DNA of 64,000 bases from Gnetum montanum (Eukaryota; Streptophyta; Gnetopsida; Gnetales; Gnetaceae). The stretch spans positions 67,536-131,535 of the forward strand of contig MNCI01009243.1 in the NCBI GenBank assembly GCA_015680685.1, read 5' to 3'. A program made the position numbers and the translations under genes. The stretch's first letter is position 1. Each line of letters starts with the position of its first letter. Under the pieces are notes generated by a model. It was not told the DNA's origin and did no database searches. It worked only from the letters and a program-made list of their open reading frames with translations. Positions 1 through 9,504 of this stretch are shown here, piece by piece.

Positions 1-2349
1 CTGACTTTACCTTTATCCTCCATCAAGATGAACAACTACATCGGAGAGACTTGGAGGATAACATAGTGTTGCCTCCAGACCAAGCAGTCCCTAACATGCT
101 CCTTCATGCTCTTACACAAATAGGCATGTCACAGTTATACACAGAATATGTTGCATGCGGTTTTGACACAAGGGATTACCATCCCACAAAAATGCAACAT
201 CAAAGGAACTTACAACAGGAGAGATACTATACATTGTTGAAGGGTAAAGGACCCCATAATGCTTCGCCCGTCATAAGCGAAATTGAGGGTGGTGAACCTA
301 TTTCAATAGGTTCTCCACAAAATGATGTTCCCCTCCTAACGATGGTGAGGAGGTGGTGTATTAGAACCTTCACTCTACAATTCACAACCCTGGTTCTGAT
401 CCACACGAACACCAAGTATTCAACGAGGGAACACGAACACATGATAAGGGTGAGCATTCTAATCGTCATCACGATTAGAGCCGGGACCATTGAAGAGACG
501 GTAGGAAACATTGTCATGGCAATGGTTCTCCTTCTTCTTCACCTTCATTGTCACATTCACCCTCTCCTTCAGTATTAGGACGTAATCATAAGGAACCTAA
601 CCGTGAGGGTAAGGGTAAATAGAGTGAGAAACCTCAACGAGAGAGTCGAGAGCGATGACGAGGGCACTCTAGAGAATCAAGGCATGAAAGAAGGGACAGT
701 AGGGAACCACATAGACATCATAGATGCTATGAAAGAAATGACCACGAAGAACCCCTACTTGCAACCCGAAGCATGTTAGACATTACGAAGGCCGTTAGAA
801 TTCCTACAAGGCACCAAAAAGATAGCAGGATCAAGAGATTAGACATGAATAATATCCCACGATTTGAGGGGGGATACAACGCTGATCCTCAGAACCACTT
901 ACAAGCATTTCACAACGCATGTGCCTTGCAGAACATCGAGAACGAGTGGCAAAAATTAAATTTGTTTCCAAGGACACTAGTAAAAGAAGCGGAAAGCTGG
1001 TACTAGTCGTTAGAACCGGAATCCATTCAAAGGTGGAGTACGATGCTAGAATTGTTTAACGATAAGTATCAAACGTACTCCTGGGTGTCCAACCTGCGAA
1101 AGCAAATCCAAGGATGGAAGCAAGGAACTCATGAACCCTTGGATGCTGCCATGGACCAATACTATGCACTGTTACATCATTGCCTGAGCCATGGTTACTC
1201 ACAACAAGATCAACTACATCATCTTGTAGATGGATTTAGGCATGAAACCAGGAGACCCTTGGAACATATGCCCAAGGGAGATTATCAGAGCTTAGGTCCC
1301 ATCAGATTCATAGATTGTTGGAGCAAGTAGCTAAGGAAGAAGGAGAGCTACATAAGAGAGAAAGTGTGGAAGAGTACAACTGCGATCCTTCCCTTCGAAA
1401 AATGGGAGTGAGATTCTATGAGGAGGAGGAAGAGTCATCACTCGAAGAGATGGTGAATAGGAAAACCTTGCTGCTCCAAAAATTAACAACGGAAGTGTCA
1501 ACTAAGGTAGACCAAATGTGGGACTCGTTAGATAGTAGATTTGAAATCGTTCTAAAAATCATAGAGGAGTCTAAGGAGCGAAGTAGTGACCATGATAAAA
1601 AGAAAAAGAGGGATTTGGACCATGCACGTAATAAAGGTAAGGGTAAAATGGCTATCATCAAAGAGGTTGTGGATTCTGATACGGACAATGACAGTCAATG
1701 TGAGATATGCCAGTATGACCATCCTAAGGGATGTTGCCCAATAATCTCACATCTACAAGAGTCTGGGGTGTATGCACTCAACCCATGACTTAACAAATGG
1801 TAAACACCCCAATGGTTACCTTATCCCCAAGGTAACCCAAGGTAGTTCCACCAACCATTAACGTATTATCCAAGTGGAACTCCACCACAACCTATCGAGC
1901 AACACTAGTAGTGGCGATATCCACAGTCATGGGGGATGCCACTGCCAAGGCAACTGGATCCATATGGCTACTACATGTAGCAGCCAATCTCTCCACATGA
2001 CTCGGTTGGTCACGTGACACCACAACACCACTACCAAGCTCAGGAGTATTATAGGATTCCTTCTCCTGGGAGAAACACACCACACACATACCATCCTCCA
2101 AATCCATCCGCAACTCTCACACCGATAGCTCCATTACCACTCACTCCAGCAATGCAAGGGGAACTCCCCACTCAACCGCAGCAACGCAATGCTACGAGAG
2201 TTATAAACCTTCAACCTGTTGCTGGTTCTAACAACCGCACAAAGAGAAGACCTTTCTTCAAAACTAACAGTCCAAACAAACACTCACAACCACAAGCGGT
2301 TGAGCCTCCAAACGCTTCTCCATCAAATAAGGCTTTGGAGTTTCCTTAA
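1..2349 (+). pseudogene. gag polyprotein remnant of element A
   Basis: Several reading-frame pieces (773-1006, 1043-1330, 1315-1788, 2014-2349) together give a plant retrotransposon gag. The core contains the helical segment with LELFNDKYQTY, followed by a highly charged stretch, then a short knuckle CEICQYDHPKGC at about 1708-1743 and a Pro/Gln/Asn-rich tail. Stops and frameshifts separate the pieces (for example the TAG after ESWY at 1004), so no complete protein can be made. It is colinear with the gags of elements B and C. Family: capsid/nucleocapsid of Ty3/gypsy elements. Packaging or assembly activity can no longer be expected from this copy. Confidence 0.85.
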
Positions 2350-2409
2350 AACCAAAAACAAAGCTTAATGCACATGGTTATGTTAACACATACCGTCACT
2401 GACTAGATT

Positions 2410-2850
2410 AAGGAGGGCCACCTTCCTAGGAAATTCTCTAACCCCGGAAGCACTTTAATTTATCTCTAAGTCACTAGGAATGAACCTTGTAAAGCTCTTC
2501 TAGACTCAGGTTCCGGAGTCAACTTGATATCGCAAGAAATGTATAAAGCTTGAAACTTGCCTCCACTAAAGCAGAGAAATATTCACTTAGAGTTGGCTGA
2601 CCAGTCCATCACTGTTCCCTTGGGACTGGTGGAGGACATTGTTACCACTATGTGTGGGTGGTCATACCTAGTTGATTTCCCAGTGATACAAGTCAATAAT
2701 GACAAAGGGGACTTCCCAATAATAATGAGGAGGGCATGGCTAAGTACCGTGAATGCATGCCTAGGAATCCGTGATCTTTCCCTGGAAATATCTAAGGAAA
2801 ATACTTGTGGAAGATCGAGAAGAAGAAAGTTCCATGGATAACATATAGTG
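2410..2850 (+). pseudogene. retropepsin-like aspartic protease remnant of element A
   Basis: The active-site motif LLDSGS is present (Asp codon at 2503) and is followed by VNLISQEMYKA. An in-frame TGA at 2551 replaces the Trp codon still present in element B. Downstream, the frame from 2557 keeps the hydrophobic strands and a region ending near LGIRDLSLEI. Retropepsins of LTR elements process Gag and Gag-Pol. Here the single stop just after the catalytic loop would cut off most of the domain. The stretch 2850-3140 continues as a short linker homologous to the segment that precedes reverse transcriptase in element C. Confidence 0.8.
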
Positions 2851-3139
2851 ATACAAGGTGTGATTACGTACAGGAATGTTTAGCATTGCTTGCATGCAAT
2901 TGGTGTGCACCAGAGGTTAACATACAAAGGTGCCTGTCTGTAGCAACCACACAATAAGAAAACACCCAGTGGTTGACAACTAATCAAGAGAGCAACTCAC
3001 CAATATGCATGGAACTAACTGAGGAAAGAACATGCACACATGTCGAAAGCATAGATGCATTGGAACAAGAGTGTTGCCAACTTCCAACCCTTAACTTGAA
3101 AACATCAATTGGGGGAAGTTGGAAACTCTTAAAAAATTC

Positions 3140-3156
3140 AAGCAAATGCTCCGATA
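3140..3156 (+). other. Internal pol-deletion joint in element A
   Basis: The sequence passes directly from the linker upstream of reverse transcriptase (C counterpart ends near 49186) into the segment that in C lies at the end of integrase (C counterpart starts near 51960). The joint reads AAGCAAATGCTCCGATA. The same joint occurs in element B at about 31126-31135 on the minus strand. Confidence 0.75.
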
Positions 3157-3612
3157 GGAGAATACTAGTCAATGTGCAATTGACCAAACCTTACCATGAA
3201 TCTAGAACAGTCAATGCACCTAACACATCGGAGAGAGGACAACCTCGCTCATTATTTTGGATCTCCTCCTTTCAACTAAGTCATGGGGGAGATGGCCACC
3301 TATGCTGATCATTTGAGGCCCTCAGTTCCTTTTTGAGTTTTTGTTTTACACATTTTTGTTTTAAAAATTTCTTTAACTTTTCTTGTTTTTGTTTTGCAAC
3401 ATCATTCATACTTTTTCATTTATTTGTATGTTTATTTATTTTGTTTTGTTAAGATTGTGACTTAATAAGTGCTCCTAAAGATGGTATGAATTGTATTCCA
3501 CTGATTGCTAATGTTTGGTTTTTACCTTTGAGTTATAATGTTGATACTTTGGTATGGTTCTTTTGATATAAAAGGTAATGAGTCCATGTCATCCATGTAT
3601 CCATGAATTTCT

Positions 3613-3795
3613 ATGGTCTCTCTTGGCTTAGAACTATACAGTCCCTTTCTCAATAATAAGAACTATCAACGAATTGGTGATTGGGCATTTCGCAAACTAA
3701 GGAAGGACTCAAGGACTGAAAAGGGTGTGACTTCAAGGGAACTTAATGCATTTGTGCTGGCCATTCTCTTGGGTGCTTGGATGTTTTCTTCTTGA
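3613..3795 (+). other. Small open frame in spacer of element A, also open in element B
   Basis: A 60-codon frame starting MVSLGLELYSP and ending AILLGAWMFSS. Element B keeps it open as a 61-codon frame with few replacements. In C the same sequence is frameshifted. No known domain is recognised. Shared ancestry of A and B could explain it without selection. Confidence 0.3.
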
Positions 3796-4336
3796 GTCTC
3801 CCGTACCATTCTGACGCTACTCCATTATCGAGAAGCTGAGCTAATAACAATAATAAGTCTTTGCATGGCAGTGAGAATTCAAAGCACACCCCTTAGACAA
3901 AATAATCATCTGGGCTACAAACACTAGTTATGGAACTAAATAAAAATGTTCCCTTTAACTAAGGCCCTTCCTCGCTTCCTAATTTCTCCTTTTTTTGTTT
4001 CGTTGGAATGGTGGTGACTCTTTGGCGGAAACATTCTTACTACTTCAAGTGGATGGATTGGCCAAGTGTATTAATGCGAAGTCATTGAATGTGGTTGGTT
4101 TGAGGCTGGATTTGGAATGAGATCTACTAAGTCACATTAACTATTAACACACAAGGGGTTGTACACCACCTTGTTCTTGAGACTCCATTCCATTCTCTTC
4201 TTTCCACCCTTCTTTCTCCATCTTTCACCTCATTGTCAGTTATATTAGTAGTCCATATTTTGGTTAATGCATTGTTTTCTTTTTTGGTAAACTCTTGTGG
4301 TTAAGACTTTAACTCTTGTCTCCAAATGGCATTCCT

Positions 4337-4418
4337 AGAGCCTACGGACTCTTTGAATGTGGGATTGTCAGGGCATTAAGGGCATGAGCCTGCTTTGGGG
4401 AGGACCCACTAGCATTCC
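4337..4418 (+). ncRNA. Conserved two-hairpin RNA module, copy in element A
   Basis: 82 nt. Hairpin 1 is AGAG (4337-4340) against CTCT (4349-4352), with loop CCTACGGA. Candidate hairpin 2 arms are GGATTGTCAG (4362-4371) and CTAGCATTCC (4409-4418), separated by 37 nt; 7 of 10 positions pair plus one G-U. An alternative pairing is GTGGG (4359-4363) with CCCAC (4405-4409). The copies in B, C, D and E have the same order and spacing. The role is unknown; the RNA fold is inferred, not shown. Confidence 0.5.
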
Positions 4419-4752
4419 TATTTGGTGCATCTGTTAATTTCTTTCCCTTAAACATTTCCACAATCACCATTTATTTTGTTCATCTCCATCTTTGACATCG
4501 ATTTTATCGGCATTCCCATTGTTTCTTTTTCTCCATATTTTCTATTCCTTATCTTTTTCCATTCTCTCGCTACCGGAGGTTCGCTCTCAATCATGGGGGT
4601 CCTGGTCCAATTTTTTTGATTTTTTCTTAACCCCTACACCTTGGGTAGTCACTAGTATTATATCTCCAGATTCGCATTAGCCATATCACAACTTAGCCAA
4701 TGGACCTTACACTGAGGCAAGGTATCAATTGCATTGTGATTCATTTTACCCT

Positions 4753-4785
4753 TGCTAATATAAGACTGTGTTATGTGTGCAGATG
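4753..4785 (+). promoter_or_regulatory. Candidate 3' splice site abutting an ATG in element A
   Basis: A branch-point-like GCTAAT is followed by a T/G-rich tract and GTGTGCAG directly before ATG (4783-4785). The frame behind this ATG stops after 11 codons. Element C keeps the same arrangement; B keeps the AG but not the ATG. In D and E the equivalent AG-ATG opens ORFX. Confidence 0.45.
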
Positions 4786-5161
4786 GCAATCATACAACAA
4801 CGGATTGGATCTGGATGAAACACTTGGAATGGACTGGTGCTGAAACAGTTATGCAAGGAACAAGATTGATGATGCACTTATGGATGGACAACAAAAGGTG
4901 CAATCTTGGCATGGTAGCAACATACTTCTTCTTTTCTCTCTCTTTTCTCTCTTTTCTCTTAGCTGCCAAATGAGGCCGGATGTCAAATGTGTATAGTGTT
5001 CACTCTTGTTATCATGAACCCTAATTTTGTCATGTATTGTAATGATGATCCATTCACATGTCACCCTATCTACCATTAGTGTCATTCAAGTCAATAATCC
5101 CATACCTTCCCAATATTTTGTAAGGAACTTGAGGACGAGTTTTCATTTAGTCATGGGGGTA

Positions 5162-5947
5162 TGATGAGCTACGATATTGTAGCCCACCGCTAGGTCTATA
5201 AATAAGAGGCGGCTTTCCCCTGTTCAATCATCTAGAGTTAGTCCCTTAGCCAAACTATAGTAGTTTTACCATTCCAGAATTAGAATAATTTCCATGTGCC
5301 CGCAGTAGGAGTCTTAAAGTGAATGGATCTTTATTCGAGCAAATTGTACCTGAGCACACATTTATGTACGACAATAAAGACAAACTTTCTTATAAACCTT
5401 GCAGCATATGGACTAAGCTAAATAGGATTTAATTATTGTTAAATGTTTAGATGCTTTCCTAGATAATTAATCTCTCTCAGCCCTTGACTCTCCTAGTTAA
5501 GTGCATTCAGTATGACTACTTCGAGCATGTGGGTAATGCTTGGTAACCCAGTAACGAGTAGCATTTGGTAATCCCAGTAGTGTTGCACTGGTTCAAGGTG
5601 TGTGCGATGAGTGGGAACGAATACTGGTGCTAGGATAATTAGAACTTAGTTAATGAATTGTGAATGAAAGTTAGTCATTTAGTCTCTTCACCTTTCCCCT
5701 CTTAGCATAGGTGTTAAAAAAATAAAAGTTATANTGCTAATCTGACACATCGTTATGTTCTATTTTAGTTCTGTAAAAAGCTTGTGCCTACTATGTACCT
5801 AGGCGATATATATAGTGATTTAGTTTTAGTTCCAACATCCACCACAATATGAAAATATGAAAANATTAGTCCTTAGAGTTCGACTAGATCGCACGTGAAA
5901 CGCTTGTATTCGTATGGTTGAGTGTAGGGGTACCTCGCCACTCATCA
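5162..5947 (+). repeat. 3' LTR of element A
   Basis: The LTR starts TGATGAG after a polypurine tract (ATGGGGGTA) and ends CTCATCA. One GATATT site lies at 5173 and a TATA-like CTATAAATAAG near 5198. The R/U5-like part closely resembles that of element B. Compared with B's intact LTR, about 140 bp between roughly 5730 and 5866 are missing and replaced by a segment bounded by single Ns at 5734 and 5864. Confidence 0.85.
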
Positions 5948-6083
5948 ATGGGCATGCTAATCTGACACATCGTTACGTTCTATTTTAGTTCTGTAAAAAG
6001 CTTGTGCCTACTATGTACCTAGGCGATCTATATAGTAATTTAGTTTTAGTTCCAACATCCACCACAATATGAAAATATGAAAA
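5735..6083 (+). repeat. 129-bp direct duplication, N-bounded copy inside the LTR
   Basis: Copy 1 is 5735-5863 with an N on each side; copy 2 is 5955-6083, just outside the LTR of element A. They differ at only about three positions. Copy 1 occupies the place of normal LTR sequence, so a gap-filling or allele-merging fault is the likely cause. Confidence 0.8.
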
Positions 6084-6554
6084 CATGTTGAAGTTAATGA
6101 TTAAAAAATAATTTGAAGCTAATTACAATAAAAAGTCAGTTAATATCAATAAAATGATTAATCAAATGTCAACAAGAAACCCAAATAAGAGAGCAACCTT
6201 TAGAAATATATTTACTTATAATATAGGAAATATTGATTGGACAAATAGCTCTTAAGAAAAAATTTGTCTTTATTTGATAAGAATAATGTTAACTCAAACA
6301 TTGAAACTAACATTGACAAGCATATTATAGTTCTTCTCATCTATGTTACTTTTGGTATTTTCTACTCAGCTACAAGCATGTGGTGTACTGTAAATGTTTG
6401 TTTTTTTTGGTGCTTATTATCAATATTATTTTTGGAGTCCAACACATCTCCAATTATGCATCCCCCTCCCCCATATAATCTTCAAATCATTGTTATGTTT
6501 TGTTTTAGTTTTCTAAAGCTATGTAATGAATATATGCCTAAAAATAAGTTGGGG

Positions 6555-6718
6555 ATGTTGGAACCTGAAATAAGCGAAACATAAGTACACCCTAATATAT
6601 ATAATCAAATTATAACTTTACATAACTCAACATTGTCCATTGAAGTCGAATGCATGACCTAGAGCTTTCAAATCAAGTGTCTAACTACTAGGCTAACACC
6701 TCAATTTTACAGTCATAG
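6555..6718 (-). repeat. tRNA-derived SINE-like copy 1
   Basis: Read on the minus strand, the sequence has an A-box-like TAGCCTAGTAGTTAG (6696-6682) and a B-box-like GCATTCGACTTC (about 6653-6642) at tRNA-like spacing. A shared body ends near GTTCCAAC at about 6560. A second, similar copy lies at 7075-7226. Confidence 0.45.
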
Positions 6719-6909
6719 GGTGTGTGGTATTTGAAATTTGTTTATTATATGTATCTTGATGACATATAAGCAAGAGTTGCTACAATTATGATGTTAGTGA
6801 TATGTCTTTGGGTATTTTTTTATCTTATTGCATATTTATTCTTTTGGAAGGGAAAGGGGTAAGGGGTGGTGGAGTGTTAGATCCAAAAATAATTTTGTTA
6901 ATACGCACC

Positions 6910-6932
6910 AAGAAGAAGAAGAAGAAGAAGAA
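6910..6932. repeat. AGA/AAG trinucleotide microsatellite
   Basis: Seven or more AAG units in a row, set in a purine-rich stretch. Confidence 0.9.
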
Positions 6933-7074
6933 TAGGTGGGGGGTGAGGGTTGGGCATGAGAGAAAGAGAGAAAATATTAAAAATAACATAAAAAGGAAAA
7001 CATTCCAATCATAAGATCCTCAAGTGTAGAATCTTATAGGGCAAGGGAGGGAGATGGCAGGGTGTAGGGGGAGG

Positions 7075-7226
7075 TGTTAGAACCCCAAAATAATTGTAAT
7101 ATAGGTACATCCTAAGATATATAGTCCAATTAGAACTTTATAACTTAGCATTGCCCACTAGAATCAAAACCCATGAGTTGTTGCTTTCAAATCAAAAGTC
7201 TTAGGCTAACACCTCATTATTAATTT
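7075..7226 (-). repeat. tRNA-derived SINE-like copy 2
   Basis: Same body as copy 1 on the minus strand, with A-box-like TTAGCCTAAGAC and B-box-like GGGTTTTGATTC. Two further partial copies can be seen at about 7222-7290 and 7400-7490. Confidence 0.45.
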
Positions 7227-8403
7227 AGAATTTATAACTCAACATTACCCACCAAAATCAAACTAATAAGTTAAAACTTTTAAATTTGGTATTCTTAGCA
7301 AAAACATAATTCTTCTAATGTATCAACCTTATAGTTGATAAAACTCTTAATTTGGTAACTCTAAGATATAGATTTAAATTTTTTTTTGAAGGGAGGGGGG
7401 AGGATGCTTGCTGAAATAATCATAACATAGGTATATCTCAAGATATATAGTCAAATTAGAACCTTATAACTTAATATTGCTTAAGTCATAGATTTGATTG
7501 ATATTGCTTAAGTCATAGAATTGGTGGCACATATCCTGCACCATCATTACTTTGCCACTTAATATTAACCTTGTGTCCATAAGCTACACATCAATTATAG
7601 TATGCTTAATAGCATTAGTTTTGATATTTGAGTTAACATTATTTTTCCTAGATAAGGACATATTTGCTTTATGAGCAATTTGTCCTGACTCATTAATATT
7701 TCTTGTAGTATAAGTAAAAACATTTGCAAAAGCTTATATCTTATCTAATTTTTAATTGCTATTTAATCATTCTTATTGACATTAAAATGATTTTTCATAT
7801 CTTCAACTTCAAATTGTATTTTTTTTATCTTTAACTTCAACACGCGTTTTTTTCCACAACATATTTTTTCTTAAGCAAAAAAAGACAAGCATCAAACAAA
7901 TGTCATCCACAATGATAACACTCAAGAATTAGGAAGATTTATAATGTGTAATTAGCTCAATACAATGCATGTAATTGCTTGTAAAAAGTTTGATTTCAAA
8001 CCATAAAAGGATATTAAAAAAAAAGTGTATGCAAAAACTAAATGTTGTGGAAATAAATAAATTAATGGAAGATTAAATAGTTGGAAAAAATATAAAATTT
8101 TAGGGCTTATTTGGCTGGATGAATTTGTGAAGATGCTGAGTTAGTGGATTCATGAATTTTATTAGATGACACCTCCATTAGTGAAATTTGAATAGAATAA
8201 AAAAATAAAAGACATGGTGGGCTTGACATAAATCTGAAGATGAATTTGTAATAAACCTTTGTAGAATTAAGTGAATTGAAATAGATTTTTAAATATAATG
8301 GATAGACTCTATTAGCACTTGGAGAATTAGGTAACCCAACATATTGTTAGAGAGTCCACTTACAAAAGATGAACACTAAATGGTTATGTATAAATGGCTC
8401 TAC

Positions 8404-9008
8404 ACTAGTATAGCTACATGTTTATAATATATATCTATTATTTGGCCAATAGATTTTTTTTGTATTTTTTAGTTTAATAAAATGTCTAATTGATTCACTG
8501 AGACTTAATTTTCTCATTGAAAACAAAAATCAAAACTAATGTATGTTATTCAGTGATAATTCTCGTAAAAACCTTCATCTCTTCATCTAGCATCTAGCTT
8601 CATAACAAAATTTTTTATTTATTTCAAGGGACTAAATCCAAGTAACGTGTAGTTGGGCCTCGATAAAACTCTTAACAAAAATAATAATTCCCATGAAAAA
8701 GTTATTTTGGTTGAGAGGCCAATTACCTAGTAGGTCTAAGGGAGTCTTGTCATAGTAAAATAATTTTATCATTGTAATGGTGAGGGGAAGCTCTCTTGGT
8801 CATGTTTTTTTGTTGGACTTTACCATGATAAATAAATAAGTATTGTCAGACTTTACCATGGTAAATAAATAAGTATCATCATAACATTGGGTTAAGAGAT
8901 AAAATCAATTTCTATTTTATGAATTTGAGATTTTTTAATTCAAAAAATATAAAAAAATTCTCTTAGCCAAATAATAGATATATATCATAAATATATAGTT
9001 GAACTAGT
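8404..9008. mobile_element. MITE-like element with long imperfect terminal inverted repeats
   Basis: The left arm (8404-8448) and the right arm (8964-9008) are inverted copies; both contain the core ATATATCTATTATTTGGC in opposite orientation. Inside is a 34-bp tandem duplication (about 8813-8880, ACTTTACCATG repeated). No coding capacity. A related sequence lies at about 16890-17350. Flanking target duplications were not resolved. Confidence 0.55.
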
Positions 9009-9504
9009 CTCTTAGCTTAGCATTAGGATAATTATTTATTTATCGGGATTAGGAAAGGAGAGCTCACCCTCTTACCATGATCAAGAAGGAATCCTATGGA
9101 TGAAGCTAGTAGTGGGCCTCTTCGCCATAGTTAGTCTATATGATAGGTTAAGCAAACCATAACCACATACGGTAAACAAACGAGTTATGCGTCATTAATC
9201 ACGTTTCCATTTCTAAACCTGAGTACAACTAATTAGGAAATATTTACATATTTTCTATGTATTTATCTTTCCTGTATTTGTCTAGGTAAAGAGGGTAACT
9301 CACAACAGTAGCGGCTCAAATGGAACCCTTACTTTTCACTCTGTTTTTAGAAAAATATAAAATGTGATCCCTAATTGCAAAATGTATTGTCATGAATAAA
9401 TTTCTTGTAGTGATTTGTGCAGCAGATTGGTATAGTTGGTTCTTAACTGAACTAAAACCCTCGCAACATTGCAGAGGACTCGGAAGGCCTGCACAGTGCA
9501 AAGC

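Larger units (their letters stand above)
3309..5149 (+). other. 3' non-coding spacer of element A
   Basis: About 1.85 kb between the deleted coding part and the 3' LTR, T-rich and carrying small frames only. One frame at 3613-3795 (60 codons) is also open in element B but broken in C. The spacer contains a purine-rich copy of GTCATGGGGGAGA at about 3281-3293, the conserved hairpin module at 4337-4418 and a splice-acceptor-like site before 4783. It aligns by eye with the spacers of B and C. Confidence 0.7.
1..5947 (+). mobile_element. LTR element A, gag-protease Athila/Tat-like retrotransposon without pol (5' end outside window)
   Basis: Seen: decayed gag, then a retropepsin region, then about 1.9 kb of non-coding spacer, a purine-rich tract (5150-5161) and a 3' LTR ending in CTCATCA at 5947. 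The window begins inside gag; compared with element B, the gag start lies roughly 150 bp upstream of position 1. No reverse transcriptase, RNase H or integrase is present between protease and spacer. The same joint is found in element B, so the loss predates both insertions. Inference: a non-autonomous deletion derivative that used enzymes supplied by a pol-bearing relative such as element C. Confidence 0.9.
6084..9504. other. Intergenic AT-rich DNA upstream of ELP1
   Basis: No protein gene recognised. The region holds SINE-like copies between about 6555 and 7490, an AGA microsatellite at 6910-6932 and an inverted-repeat element at 8404-9008. The last 450 bp before 9505 should contain the ELP1 promoter, but no TATA box or other core element can be named with confidence. 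Confidence 0.6.
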
